A stretch of 64,000 nucleotides of DNA from the NCBI GenBank assembly GCA_038373865.1, contig JAXGGA010004455.1, positions 1 through 64,000 on the forward strand. Direction: 5' to 3'. The stretch comes from Uloborus plumipes. Lineage: Eukaryota; Arthropoda; Arachnida; Araneae; Uloboridae. A program made the translations under genes and the position numbers. Every line of letters begins with the position of its first letter. The first letter of the stretch is position 1. This document shows positions 26,031-37,870 of this stretch, in pieces. The notes beneath the pieces are model-generated. The model made no database searches and had not been told where the DNA came from. It saw only the letters and a program-made list of their open reading frames with translations.

Positions 26031-27193
26031 GGGGAAACAGCATAGTTTGCAATTTTATTTTATATAAAATGGCGTATTGGTTTTATTTTTAACAAACCAA
26101 TTTATCAACAAAATACGGACTTTTGTGATCGGTAAAAAAAATTACCTTGGAAACAATTTTTTACCTCCCAAAATTAATGACTTCGAAACGTTTGCATTTT
26201 GGAATCTTACCCCAATCTTATGATCAGATGCCGTACACGATGTATGGAGCCAACTGCTGCACATAATATATTTTGTCCGAGTCCATATTTTCGGCATTTT
26301 GGTGTATTTTTCTAGATCTTTGTTTCAAGTACGATCATTACCTTCTCTCAGACGCGTCGAAAAGGTACCGTAAGTTTACCCCAACTACATAATTCGTTAT
26401 CTTCCATCAAAGTATTGGACAAGATGCCCGCTCATCTAGTACAGTGCAGCAGAGACAGGCGGGCTCATTAACGTGCTTTGTAGAAAAACTACAGTGCAAA
26501 AAACGAACTGTTGTTTTTGCAGTATAGTACTGGCAGCCGAGGTTCCAATTTAATACTGTAAAATACACAGTAATAAACTGTAAAACTAGCGATTTTACAG
26601 TTTCTTACTGTAAAGTTTCCAATATTACAGTTTATTGCCGCAAAATTTAGCTGTAATAATACTGTAAAAGCAACAGTATAATACTGGCAGCAGAAGTTCC
26701 AATTTAAAACTGTAAAATGCGCAATAATAAACTGTAAAATTAGCATTTTTGCAGTCTATTACTGCGAAATTAGTATTTTTACAATTTATTACTGTGAAAT
26801 TAGAAGTCTTAGTTTATAACAGTAAAATTAGCAATTTTTAATGTTTATTACTATCAAATTAACTGTATTATACTGTAAAAACAACATTCATTTTTTACAG
26901 TGCATTCTTCAAACTTACTAAAACTAACCGAGTTTTTTCTATACTATTTAAACTACTGCTAATATGACTAAGTGAAGGAAGTTCTTATACAAATACTCAT
27001 CAGAGCAGTGGAAATGATAAAACCCTATAAAAACACACCTTAAACTTGTTGTTACTCAATAAAAATATTTTTATACTCTCAATATGCATGCTCTTTTTTT
27101 CTAACTGACTGAAAAGATGTTTTTGTTTATGCTTGTGGGTGAAACACGTGATACGGCATCTTCAACAATTCAGAGTCCTTCCCCAATCTACCC
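26031..27193. mobile_element. Possible second pogo-like element
   Basis: GGGTAGATTGGGG at 26031-26043 is the exact inverse of CCCCAATCTACCC at 27181-27193. TA follows on the right and TG precedes on the left. A family I MITE (26492-26902) is inserted within it. No transposase frame remains. The style matches the 19752-21067 element, but the short ends make this tentative. Confidence 0.45.
26492..26902 (-). mobile_element. Family I MITE dimer, longest simple copy
   Basis: It starts CAGTGCAAAAAACGAACTGT and ends TTCATTTTTTACAGTG. CTGGCAGCCGAGGTTCCAA and CTGGCAGCAGAAGTTCCAA occur about 155 bp apart, separated by an internal ACTGTAAAAGCAACAGTATA junction. Several ACAGTTTATTACTG units follow. Confidence 0.87.
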
Positions 27194-27290
27194 TATATAT
27201 TAATTTCAATATGTACAACGTGCATAAAGAAAACATGAATAAACTTAATGTTTATAAAAAAAAGTGTGTTGGGGGGGGGGCGTTTAAATC

Positions 27291-27412
27291 AATTCGTCTT
27301 AACTGTATTTCATCTTATCCGAAGAATAGTACACTACAAACCATAATGCGGGGATCGGAAATGTAGTTCGTCTTAGCAGTAATTTGTTTTAAGCGTGGTC
27401 GAATTAACAAGG
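27291..27412 (-). repeat. Dispersed repeat, inverted relative to the cathepsin intron copy
   Basis: Its reverse complement aligns along its length to 57451-57580 (shared AAACAAATTACTGCTAAGAC and TTCTTCGGATAAGA). Confidence 0.7.
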
Positions 27413-28440
27413 TATATCCTTCATACGAAGTACCAACTCTCTACTAAATGTTTTTTTGAGTTTTAAAAAATAATGATTTGTACTAGTTGTCTTGTTTGGA
27501 ACTTTGTTTAGTCGACGTTGGTTAAGTAAAAGATTAAAGAAACTCTTTATTTAGTAATTAATTTTTCATCAACATTTTTATGTTCAAAGTTAAAAAATAG
27601 TTGTAACCGCATTATTATGGATAACACAATCAAGACTGATATGTACTATATTGTTTATTATATTTGCATAGCATTTGTTGGCTTCTGTGACGTTCTTCTG
27701 TGACGCAAATTGGTTAATAATTACAAATAATAACATCACATTCAGTAGTCATTTTATAAATGTGTATATGTTTTAATCAATGCTTTTTTGTTTGTACATC
27801 CTTTGTAATCGGTCCCAGTATAAACGTATAAATGAAATTCACAAATAATGTTTTGCAATATAACTGCTTTTTTCCTACATCAGGCATTCAAAGAAACAAA
27901 AAAAAAAAAAAAAAAAAACAATGTTCGCACTGACGTTCATTGTAAATGGCAACTTGACTGTTAGTTCAATACTAATTCATAATTCCCCAATTTACGTGCC
28001 AGATCCTGGTTTCCACAAGAGTCTAAGTAATGTCCTTTTGACAGAAAACTCTAAAAAGGCTTTCAGTTCTTTTCTCCTGTTTTAAAAAAACAAAAAAACT
28101 CCTCAAACCGAGCTCCGCAGAAAGCAATAATCTACACTTGAAAGCTCGTTTGTGTGAAATACACAAAAATGTTTCAATTTGACAGAATCGGAGAGGAATT
28201 CGTTGCCCACGCGTCCGTGCCGCCTCGTGAAAGCCGTCAAACAAGTCGGAGGCCCAGTAGGTTTTTAGTGTCAGTACAACTACTTTTTATTACAAGAACA
28301 TAAAACATTCTTATTCCGTTTATTTGAAGCAAGTGAAAGGCGTTGGACAAGTACTTTTTTTCTTGCTTGGCAAAAAATGAGCGAAATATTAAACAAGTTA
28401 TTCTTTTCGAAGCCGACATTGACAGGAATTTTTGTGAGTA
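27413..28440. other. AT-rich non-coding DNA
   Basis: An A-run of about 20 lies near 27898. Overlapping minus-strand frames at 28023-28468 have no recognised motif. Confidence 0.5.
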
Positions 28441-28786
28441 CACTGTAAAAAATGAATGTTGTTTTCACAAAATAATACAGTTAATCTTATAGTAATAAAC
28501 TGTAAAGATTTTTAATTTTGCAGTAATAAATTGCAAAATTGCTAATTTTACAGTTTATTACCATGCATTTTACAATTTCAAACTGAAACCTCGCCTGCCA
28601 TACTGTTGTTTTTGCAGCATAATATTGCTAAATTTTACAGCAATAAACTGTAAAATTTTTAATTTTACAGTAATAAATTGTAAAATTGTTAGTTTTATAG
28701 TTTATTACTGTGCATTTTACAGTTTTAAAATGGAACCTTGGCTGCCAGTATTATACTGTAAAAACAACAGTTCCTTTTTTGCAGTG
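28441..28786 (+). mobile_element. Family I MITE dimer with intact TA duplication
   Basis: It starts CACTGTAAAAAATGAATGTT after TA and ends TTCCTTTTTTGCAGTG before TA. Two GCTGCCA/CCTGCCA blocks, about 140 bp apart, mark the dimer, with GCCATACTGTTGTTTTTGCA as the junction. Confidence 0.88.
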
Positions 28787-30940
28787 TAGTGTTGATGTAT
28801 GAGATGGAAATAATATTATAGCTTTCATCAATTTTTGACACGGAGTACAGTGGAAAAAATTGAATTTCTTCAATAATTCAAGTACTAAAAACTAAACATG
28901 TATGCCATATTTTAGTTAACATATGTGGCAATAGCCGTGGAGACTAGCCACTGCCAGATTTTATCTTGTAGGGAAGCTATAACCACTTTTATCTTTGTTA
29001 TTATTGTTATCTAATGTATGCTATTTTTTTTTTAATTTGAGGTATAAATTATCATTTAATAATCAATAATAATGCATAAATTTAAAGCTGAATCTTTCTT
29101 AATTGCATGCAATCTTTATTCCTTACTGATAAATTTTATGTCACTTTTTAATTAAAAATACTGCTTTAGGGGTACAGTGGGGCATGTTGGTAGGACTACA
29201 GTGGGATAGCTTCCTGTTGTAAAATCAAAATTCCCCTCCATAAAGTAAACGTTTAATAATAAAATAAACTATTTTAGAATGTTAAGATTCAAACTTAATT
29301 ATTAATGGTCATTGATTTTAATGTATGATCTGAACCATATTTTCTATAGCATTTACATGCATCTAAAGAGTACATTTACTAGAGTATTTATCTGAACTAC
29401 GTTCCTGATCTTTTATTTATTCTTAAAAATATGTTGTAAAACTTCGCCACACTTTTTATTTTATAAAAACATTCAACTTTTCCCCCATACTGAAATTTTC
29501 AATTTTCCCTTCAAATGTTTGTTTCTTTGAAGTACAAGCGTATAATAGCCCAAGAAAAACTTTTAATATTTCTGTATGAGGTGATACTTAGCAATGATTT
29601 CTTAATTCATTTTTTTACTCTTTGTTTAAATTTAAAATTATTTCTGATGAATTTCTTGATACAGCTTTGCTTTGCTTTCTTTTTTTTTAAACTTTAGAAA
29701 GATTCAAAATGTTTGGTATCTCTTCTTTAAAATCTTTCTATTTCTTCATTTTAATTTTTCTTCAATTTAAAACATTTTTGGGGCATATAAGTCCGGCGGA
29801 AGTCATATCAGCCTAGCCGGAAACTGATGCTTCAAATAGGAATAATATAAGTTTTATAGAAGTGAAAAATCCGACAAACAAACTGACAAGGGGCCCGTCT
29901 TTGTTCTCGGCGGCCCTGGGAGAATCTCGTGTATTTCTAGCCACTTTTTTATGATATTTGTGATGATTTTTTGAATAAAAATAGACATAAAAATATTATG
30001 TTGGAAGTGTACCCCAATAACCGTTATAGTTATAAATTCAAAGTATAAAATTATCTAGAAGAAAGCATTTATTAGAAATTTGTATGCAATGCATGTGTGG
30101 GTAGAGAACCAATGAAGTCAATAGTGAATATTTTGAGCACAAAATACGTGATATTATTGGCAGTGGCCCCCCGATGGGTGATCACAATATTTCTTACTGA
30201 CATACCTGATGTTTTAATTCATGAGAAATTGAGCAGAAGTGCATCAGATATATCGAGTTCAAGAAAAATCAAATCGAAAACAGTTATAGCCTCGAAACAA
30301 CTGTAAAAAAACATTTTAAAGCTAATCATCATTTTCCTTAAAATAATTTCCAAACGAGAAACTACAGAGATTTTAGGGATTATATCATGCTCGATCGAGG
30401 GGAAAGCAAATTCACACTCTTAGAAAATATAAATTAAAAGATTATTTTGAATTGCCAAAAACAAAAAAAAGGAAACAATCTGGAGTTTGTATCATATGCT
30501 CGTTTGTTGCGAAATACAATTCGAAAAGTTGATTTCAAGCAGCAAATGGTTCTTTTGCTCCAATAAATAAGAATCTGCTCTTACAAAGTGTAAAACGATA
30601 TGAAGTAATTAGTTATAAAGCTTATAAGTGTGTAATAAACACGTTTCTTGGACATTAGTAGTACTGCCTTTTCAGATGAACTTTTCTCCTTCAGGTGTTT
30701 TGACGATAATATTTTTTCAAGAAACGAAAGGGAGAGTGTTAGATGGTTTAAAAACCAAAAGAGATAACAAGCCCTTGTAGGGAACCCAAATAGATGGATC
30801 GAAATTTATTTTTAAATTATCTGTATGATTTTACGTTTAATCACAGGGTACTTACTTTCAGGGTACACACCTTGAACCTTATGAATTTTTAAAAAAGTGT
30901 TCAAAAAATGAAAATGCAAACAATCGCAAAAGACAAGAAA
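28787..30940. other. AT-rich non-coding DNA
   Basis: GGGGTACAGTGGGGCATGTT near 29169 resembles the ends of the pogo-like elements, but no inverse partner was found. Confidence 0.5.
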
Positions 30941-30942
30941 TA

Positions 30943-31172
30943 CACTCAGGCACATTGAAAATAGCGACCCAAGAAGTGCCCAAGAAATTGGGATTGCGAC
31001 CCAAGAAGACTATTGAAGTTGCTCTGTATTTGTGTCCTTGCACACCCTGTATTCGTTCAATTGTCTTGATTTTGAGATCAAGTGCATCTCTCATCTGTAT
31101 TATTATGTGTATTAAATTTCCTTTCAATCCGATGCTTTCTTCTTGGGTCGCTATTTTCAATGTGCCTGAGTG
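30943..31172. mobile_element. Palindromic MITE with 36-bp perfect inverted ends
   Basis: TACACTCAGGCACATTGAAA and the following ATAGCGACCCAAGAAG at 30941-30976 are exactly inverse to 31139-31174. The outer TA on each side is the presumed target duplication. The core is 230 bp and non-coding. Overlapping frames on both strands that begin MKIATQE are a product of the palindromic ends. Perfect ends imply a recent insertion or a recently active family. Confidence 0.93.
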
Positions 31173-31202
31173 TATGTAATTGTTACTTCATTTAAATTGT
31201 GG

Positions 31203-31245
31203 TGCCAACGGGGTCCCCTCCAACAGGAATGGGAGGGGTCATGGC
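31203..31245. repeat. GC-rich hairpin
   Basis: GTGCCAACGGGGTCCCCTCC pairs imperfectly with GGGAGGGGTCATGGCAC, unusual in this AT-rich DNA. It may be part of a small element. Confidence 0.5.
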
Positions 31246-33398
31246 ACAAACTGTGATATTAAAATTTTTAGCTAGGGAAGTTTTAGGGGGACGGGGATGG
31301 TCCTCTCACTCTTAGGAGGAGGGAGCATCTCTGTTCAAGATTTTTTACTAATATAGAGAAGTATGGATTGGCAACGATGAATATGAGAACAATAAACATA
31401 ATACAAATACATAACACGAAGGAAAAAAGGAATACTTGTGCTGCAGCTAGTAAAGAAATTTAAAAGAAAATATTCGTACTTGCATTTCATTGTCCTAAAA
31501 GATAAAGCTCTCTAATTCTATTTGCAGTTCTATTTATTTAGTGTGCTTTCTGGCTTCATAGATTTGATTATCCCTTCATAGTGTAAGATACTTAAAAGTA
31601 GAATTTTAACAAACGTTCGATAAATTAATTTTTCTCAAAAAAAAATTAAAAAAATAAATAAATAAATAAATCCAACTGTGATAGTAACCCTGAAAAATCG
31701 TCTTTTCTATCTAAAATAAAACACAGTAAGTATTTTTAAAAGACTAGATCAAAACCACGGAATGCCCCGATGAAAATTTATAATTTTTTTAAACCCTTAT
31801 ATAAGGACCACTCTAGTGTACTTTTTCATATTCTGTCATTCGATAAAATTTCATGAAAGTTTCATTCGATAAATTAATAGTCCTCCTGCCCCCCTCCACC
31901 CCTCCAACTCAAAAGTATAAACTTTAGGTGCTCCTGATGACTCGCAGTCATAAAGACATATCAATTAATAAAATCTTAATTGAAAAGTTCAGATTTACTC
32001 TCATGATTCAAATACATCAAGAGAAAAATTGTTTCATAAACAAGTTTTATTAAATGAATATTTTCTATATCATGGATTTTACTCATTTTCCTGCGTGTGC
32101 TTTACCACTAAAAAGTTTTTAACTTTGTAAAAGCTTATATTTTCAAGAACTGATTGGTAAAATCAAAGTTATTGAAAATCACCAGCTCTTGAAAGAAAAA
32201 TGATTACCTCGACTCAAGCATTGCCCCCCCCCCCTCTCCAATTGTTTTTGTTTTTTTTCCGCTCAGCAAGAAGTCTGTTTTGGTTAAATTTTACTTTGAT
32301 ATCTACTAGTGCTTCGCATTCTTGTTTTTCTTTTTTTCCAAACGAACTGCTAATTACTTTTTACCTTTGTGATGTGTGTTGTCTTCGGCTTGCGACCTTA
32401 GGCAGAGGCCTGGAAGGGCTTAATGGGTAATATGGGCCTGTTTATAACGCGGACAGACACATCCCGGATTCGGGGCACGTTGATCCACCTCCACCACAAA
32501 AATACATTGAAAAAATTAATGCAACAAGGTTCACGAATTAAGCATTTAAAAAAACACTCTGGGATATTGAGAAATATTTAATGAAATTCATGATAGAAAA
32601 TTAAACTACACATTTAATTTTTAATGAAATAAAAAATTAAAGGTAGAAAAGCGGTTCAACGTAGTCTGAATCCCCTTATATTTATGGGGAATAATAGAGT
32701 TAACTTGGTGTTCTCCAAAATATAAAATACAGTTAAATGAAAAACTTCAAAATCAAAAACTTGTCTAGTTCCTTAAAATTTAAAGCACTACTGTTATTTA
32801 AAGCCTTAAACTAGATTTGCAAGCGGTTTCATCGTAACCGCTAGGTATCATCAAGTTTAGGCATCTGTTTTGATTTGATTTTTCAGAAGAATGGGAAAAA
32901 ACATATTTTTTACATTTGTAACCCCGCATAAAAATCTCTGTAGAATATTTGTTCCAGCAAATATGTGAACGAGAAAATGTTGCATTGTCAAATTAATCAT
33001 GAAGAGTATATTTTCAAAGAAATGTTATATTTTTCTAAAATTAAATTTAAATAATAAAATACACGTTCAAGTAGCAAGTTTTTTTTTTTTTTTTTTGAAG
33101 AAAATGGCATTTTATGTCTAGAAATATTTAACAAAGAGCTATTCGGGTGGAAACAATACGACATAAAAAGAGGAACATACCTTTAACAACATAAATTCCG
33201 AAGATTCTTCACAGCTTTGATGGCATGATGCTGTTTTCCCCAAAACAAGAAAACAAAGATCTCGGCGAATCTTGCGAAAATGTATATATGTTTTGTTGGC
33301 ACACAAACAATAAAACACACGAATAATAATCCCAGTAGACAAAGAAGCGACTGAATCACCGTGTTATTAGAGATGCGTCCTTTAGAATTGCAGTTCAA
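31246..33398. other. AT-rich non-coding DNA
   Basis: An (AAAT)n tract (about 31650-31672), C-runs near 31888 and 32225, and a T-run near 33080. No convincing frame was seen. Confidence 0.55.
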
Positions 33399-33690
33399 TT
33401 GTCAAAACGAACCACCATACACGCGATCCTTCACAACACAGCAGCGCGGCAATCTTACTCTGAATATTCCCCAGCTTCGGAGTTGTGTTTGATCCCTCCG
33501 AAGGGGGTTGCCGGAATAGTTCTAAACGGTAGATTTTTATCCTCAGTTGGTTGTCGCCAAACGCTCGCCAAGGGGACCGTTATTTTAGACCAGTGTTGCC
33601 TCAATCTACTACGGCCCGTTAAGCTGACCTACAGGGGGCAGGGAGGCACGGGTTCGGGCCCTCCCACAGAGATAAAAATAATTTAATTTT
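33399..33690 (+). other. GC-rich island, unexplained
   Basis: This is about 290 bp of balanced base composition in AT-rich surroundings. A 95-codon plus-strand frame crosses it (contains SEYSPASELCLIPPKGVAGI) but matches no family I recognise and has no flanking splice signals I could assign. GGGTTCGGGCCCTCCC near 33651 resembles a tRNA B box, but no matching A box or cloverleaf was found. A repeat or a gene's 5' region are alternatives. Confidence 0.3.
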
Positions 33691-34352
33691 TCTTTGAACT
33701 ATTTGTTTATTTATTTCTTCATAACGTTAGTAAGAAAATTAAACTATTTCTTTAAAAGCACGTCTACCCACATACGAAGAATATTTGAATAAAATCATTC
33801 TTTTTTGCTGCGAGAGTTATATTCCAATTTGCTGTCAGTAAAAAAGAATGGATAAAGCTCACTAGTTTCGAAATCAAGGGCACATAATTTCACGATTGGT
33901 TCATTAGTCCTTCTTTGACAGAAAAAAGCTGTTGTGATAACCTCTTGTTTAAATCATTATGACAATATTTCGAAGTAATACTGTGCATTATTATACCAAC
34001 TTAGTTGTGTTAACTAAGGTTAATTAAGGTAAGGTAGTTGATTGGCTCAAAATGTTAAAAACGATATTTTACCACCACATTCGAAGTAAATTAGTAGGTT
34101 ATATTGCTGTACTTCAAAGTAGATATTGGCTTTAGGGGGTTTTAAAAAATATTTTAAATTAAACTCATGGGAACTTTTTAATATAAAAAATTTTATAAGT
34201 GGGGGAGACATTTTTTACTTTTCTGGGCCCCTTTCAAAAACTTCTTTATCCATCCCTGCCCATGTGCCTCGTTGTTAAATTTAATGTTACGATTTAAAAA
34301 CCACTATTAGTCACAAACTCGCTAATTTTGAGCGAATGTTCAGAAGTTGGTA
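33691..34352. other. AT-rich non-coding DNA
   Basis: Nothing recognised. Confidence 0.55.
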
Positions 34353-34745
34353 CACTAAAAATAGTTGTTGTTTTTTCAACACAATACAGCTAATTTTACA
34401 GTAAGAAATTGTAAAATTGCTAATTCTACAATAGTAAACTGTAAACCTGCTAGTTTGCAGTAATAAACTGTTAAATTGCTAATTTGCAGTAATAAACTCT
34501 AAAATTACTAATTTCACAGTTTATTACAGTGCATTTTACAGTTTTAAACTGGAACCTCAGCTGCCAGTATTATATTGTTGTTTTTACAGTATAATACGGC
34601 TAATTTTACAGTAATAAACTGTAAAATGCTAGTTTTACACTAATAAACTCTAAAATAGCTAGTTTTTCAGTTTATTACTGTTTTTATTTTACATATTTTA
34701 ACTGGAGTATTATACTGTAAAAACAACAGCTTATTTCTTCCAGTG
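34353..34745 (+). mobile_element. Family I MITE dimer
   Basis: It starts CACTAAAAATAGTTGTTGTT after TA and ends CTTATTTCTTCCAGTG before TA. GGAACCTCAGCTGCCAGT marks the first unit. The junction GCCAGTATTATATTGTTGTT leads into the second, which has lost its own GGAACCTC block. Confidence 0.87.
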
Positions 34746-35934
34746 TAAGATTTTTTTTTTCTGTCGCCTAATGTTCTTTCTCTGACTTCTAAGATTATAC
34801 ACTTTTGTCGGTCTCTGGAGATATTTAATATACGATAGAAGGGTTCCCCGATTTTAAGAAGCTTTGCATGAGATTAATTTTACAAATTAAAGTATTTTTT
34901 TAAAAAACATTTATTTATATTATTGACTTCGATAATACTTATTGACTTTATCAAATATTTTAATTAACGCTGGATTTAACATAGGACAGGTCTCAGAAAC
35001 CTAAATATGGCTTTCTTAAACTTCAGTAACTTTCAGACCACTAAAACATAGCTTTCTTAAGCTGCAAAAACTAAAAATACAAAGTGTCATGTTTGAATGA
35101 TAATCACTGAATAATCCATACTAAAAACTCAGCAGTTGAAGAGAATATCAAAAATAATTTGGGCAGATCTTCAAGAATAATAAAGAGTTTAGATTTAAAT
35201 AAAATTAGGAACAGAAAACGAAATGCGATCTGCAAAAATTAAATGACTTGGTGATTAAAGAAGCGACTTTGTTACTACAGTTATAACTGCTTTTTCCCTT
35301 TTAACGCGCACTAATTAGTTTTAAATACCAACAATTAAAGTTGACAATTACAACTCCAAGTTAATTTTTTTTTAAGTTTAATTAAACCCTTTGAGACCCA
35401 GAACATAAATTATATTTAAATGAAAAAGGTTTTAAATTTACCATGTTCTTAAAATGGTCTAAAAACTAAAAAATAATTTCTCTAAACCACACGTACATTT
35501 AAAGCGTCATAGAGACTCATAATTTCTTACAAACTGCCCGGAAAAAATGTGATTGATAATTTTCATAGCTATCAGAATAATTGCATGATTAAAATTGAAA
35601 ACTTGGGGCGTGAGCAAAAGTAAATAGTTTATTTTACTCTACAAAATTACTTTAAAAAAAGACTAAAACGACTGATGCAAAATATTCATAAATATAGAAT
35701 CTTGAGTACATGAATTAATTTTTCGTTGTATTAGAAGGCGTGGCTACTTAATAAAAAGTATATTTTGGTGTTGAGCGACTCTTTTGAAAACTTCCACTGG
35801 ATTTCATTGAATACTTGCTAAAAGAATATGCAAAAAGCAATACGGATGCACATATCCAAAATTCTGCTTGTAATCATGCATTTATTTTGTGTACACAAAT
35901 TTTACGATTGTTTCACTCGTGATAATCGCATGTC
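34746..35934. other. AT-rich non-coding DNA
   Basis: Nothing recognised. Confidence 0.55.
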
Positions 35935-36127
35935 ATTTCTAATTGACGTAATGATGAACGTTTAGGCACGTGATTGGTCAAATACGCCTCGGTAATGTAT
36001 GTTTAGATTAAGTGAGCTGTCCGATAACCTTCACTTTGACGAAGCGAATGTGGGAAATGTATATGTTGTCTGAGTCAACTGTCAGAGAAGTTATTATCAG
36101 CCAAGCGAACTTGAATTATTAATGCAG
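35935..36127 (+). promoter_or_regulatory. Promoter-like patch with a possible non-coding first exon
   Basis: Within 40 bp are ATTGACGTAATG (CRE/ATF-like), CACGTG-like GCACGTGA and an inverted CCAAT (ATTGG). About 140 bp downstream is TGCAG|gtaaat, a good donor at 36127/36128. No exon it could join was identified. GATAACCTTCA also occurs near 15810 next to another CACGTG and CCAAT. This is speculative. Confidence 0.25.
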
Positions 36128-36226
36128 GTAAATAAAGTTAAAAAAACAATCGTATTTACAGCACATAAATTGCTCACTCATTTCAACAACATCATAGTTC
36201 TGAAAACGTGATTTTTCTTGAGAACG

Positions 36227-36620
36227 CAATGCAAAAAATGAATTGTTGTTTTTACAGTATAATACTAGTAAGCCGAGGTTCCGTTTAAAACTGCAAAACG
36301 CACAATAATAAACTGTAAAACTAGCCATTTTACTGTTTCTTACACCTAGAAATTAGCAATCTTACAATTTATTGCCGTAAAATTTAGCTGTATTATACTG
36401 TAAAAACAGTATAATACTGGCTGCAGAGGTTCCAGTTAAAAACTGTAAAATACATGGTAATAAACTGTAAAATTAGCATGTAAAATTAGCAATTAAACAG
36501 TTTATTACTGTAAAGTTAGAAATTTACCAGTTTATTACTGTTAAATTAGCAATTTTTACAGTTTATTACTATAAAATTAGCTGCATTATACTGGAAAAAC
36601 AACATTCAGTTTCTACAGTG
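36227..36620 (-). mobile_element. Family I MITE dimer
   Basis: It starts CAATGCAAAAAATGAATTGT and ends TTCAGTTTCTACAGTG. AAGCCGAGGTTCCGTTT and CTGGCTGCAGAGGTTCCAG blocks lie about 155 bp apart. No copy of this family was found between here and 64000. Confidence 0.86.
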
Positions 36621-37479
36621 ACGTTTTAAAGTTTAAGAGAAAGATATCAGGTTGTAAAAAAATTAAAAGCCAGTGATTGAATATTTGTGTTTTTTTTTTT
36701 TTTGAATAAAATATTTTTCAAGAAATTCTGATGTTTTTCTCTGTTTCAAGAGAAGAAGAGTAAAAAGTGTGAGGTTTTAAAAGTTGCGTTCTATTTCTAT
36801 GCCTCGGAACCAGAAAGACTAAGTTCAAAAACGACAATTTTAACTTTATTACCTTTTTATATTAAGAATCCTATTCTGCATCAACCCATTAGAACTGTAT
36901 GTAATAAAAGAAATTTCTTAACAGTTATTTAGTAGCATTGAAAGAGCGCGAGTCCCATACTTTGCAGTCATCCAGCAATAGTTTTCCCCCTCTCCTGTAA
37001 AAATTACAAAATGGGCTTACATTAGTCTGATTCAGAGGTAGAGATTCATGATGTTCTTGAATTAAATTTCAAAGATGACATTTAATATTTCTCAAAATAT
37101 GTTGTTATTGTCCCAAATTGTTCTCTTAATAACACCGACAAAAAATCAAATAATGCGTTCTTGATTAGAAAATAAGACTGAAAAATGCTCTTTTTCTGTG
37201 GGAAATAATGTGTCCGGAATAAGTAATTACATCTTTCACTGAACGACATAGTATTTTATTGCTCAAACTCAACCCTAAGATGTGACACTCCTGAAAAGAA
37301 CATTCGTGAAATGTCCAAAATTGCAAAAACGACACTTTTGCTCTCTAACGGCGAAATGTTGAGTAATAGAAATGCAGGTCTTGCAAAGATGCGCTACTCA
37401 TTCATCGCAGTTTAAAAGCAGGCATAGCTCAAAATTGTCCCACTTGTTCTTAGTCAGGGGGCTACGGGAAAAAAAAACT
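36621..37479. other. AT-rich non-coding DNA
   Basis: Only a T-run near 36690 was noted. Confidence 0.55.
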
Positions 37480-37622
37480 GCATTTTGTGATAAAATCATG
37501 AAACTTGGTAGATTTGTAGACATTGTGTATAAAAACATTTTTAGAAGGGGAGCCAGTAGGAAATCCAACCCAAACCCCTCTCAGCGGCCATTTTTAGTCC
37601 AAAACTAGAAATGGCGCTTTTT
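37480..37622 (+). repeat. Dispersed repeat, plus-oriented copy
   Basis: CATTTTGTGATAAAATCATG, ACATTTTTAGAAGGGGAG and CGGCCATTTTTAGTCCAAAA match, in order, the reverse complement of 39691-39833. The translated forms (IFRRG...RPFLVQN and IFRRR...RPFLVKN) only reflect this repeat and are not evidence of a gene. Confidence 0.8.
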
Positions 37623-37870
37623 TGTAATTATTATTATTATTATTTTCTTCTTAAATAATTGGCTATGTCATAACATAGGCGTTTATTGTATTTTTATTGT
37701 TTAAAGCTCCATTTAACGATGAAATTTAAAAAGAACCACCCAAAAAGTGCTTTTCTTTAGCAAATCGATATTTTTTAAGAATAAATTCGTGGAAGTGAAT
37801 TCCCTCGCCCGATAAATGCATTAATGGTTGAAGAATGTATAAATATACATTAAATTAGTGTTAAATCAAA

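Noticed and set aside
29160..30020. Possible third pogo-like element starting GGGGTACAGTGGGGCATG
   Set aside because: The only nearby inverse text (GTACCCCAATAACC near 30008) is too short and imperfect.
30879..31179. Overlapping frames on both strands starting MKIATQE
   Set aside because: The shared start is a by-product of the 36-bp inverted ends of a MITE.
33640..33675. Possible tRNA or SINE from GGTTCGGGCCC
   Set aside because: No matching A box at the right distance; kept only as part of an unexplained island.
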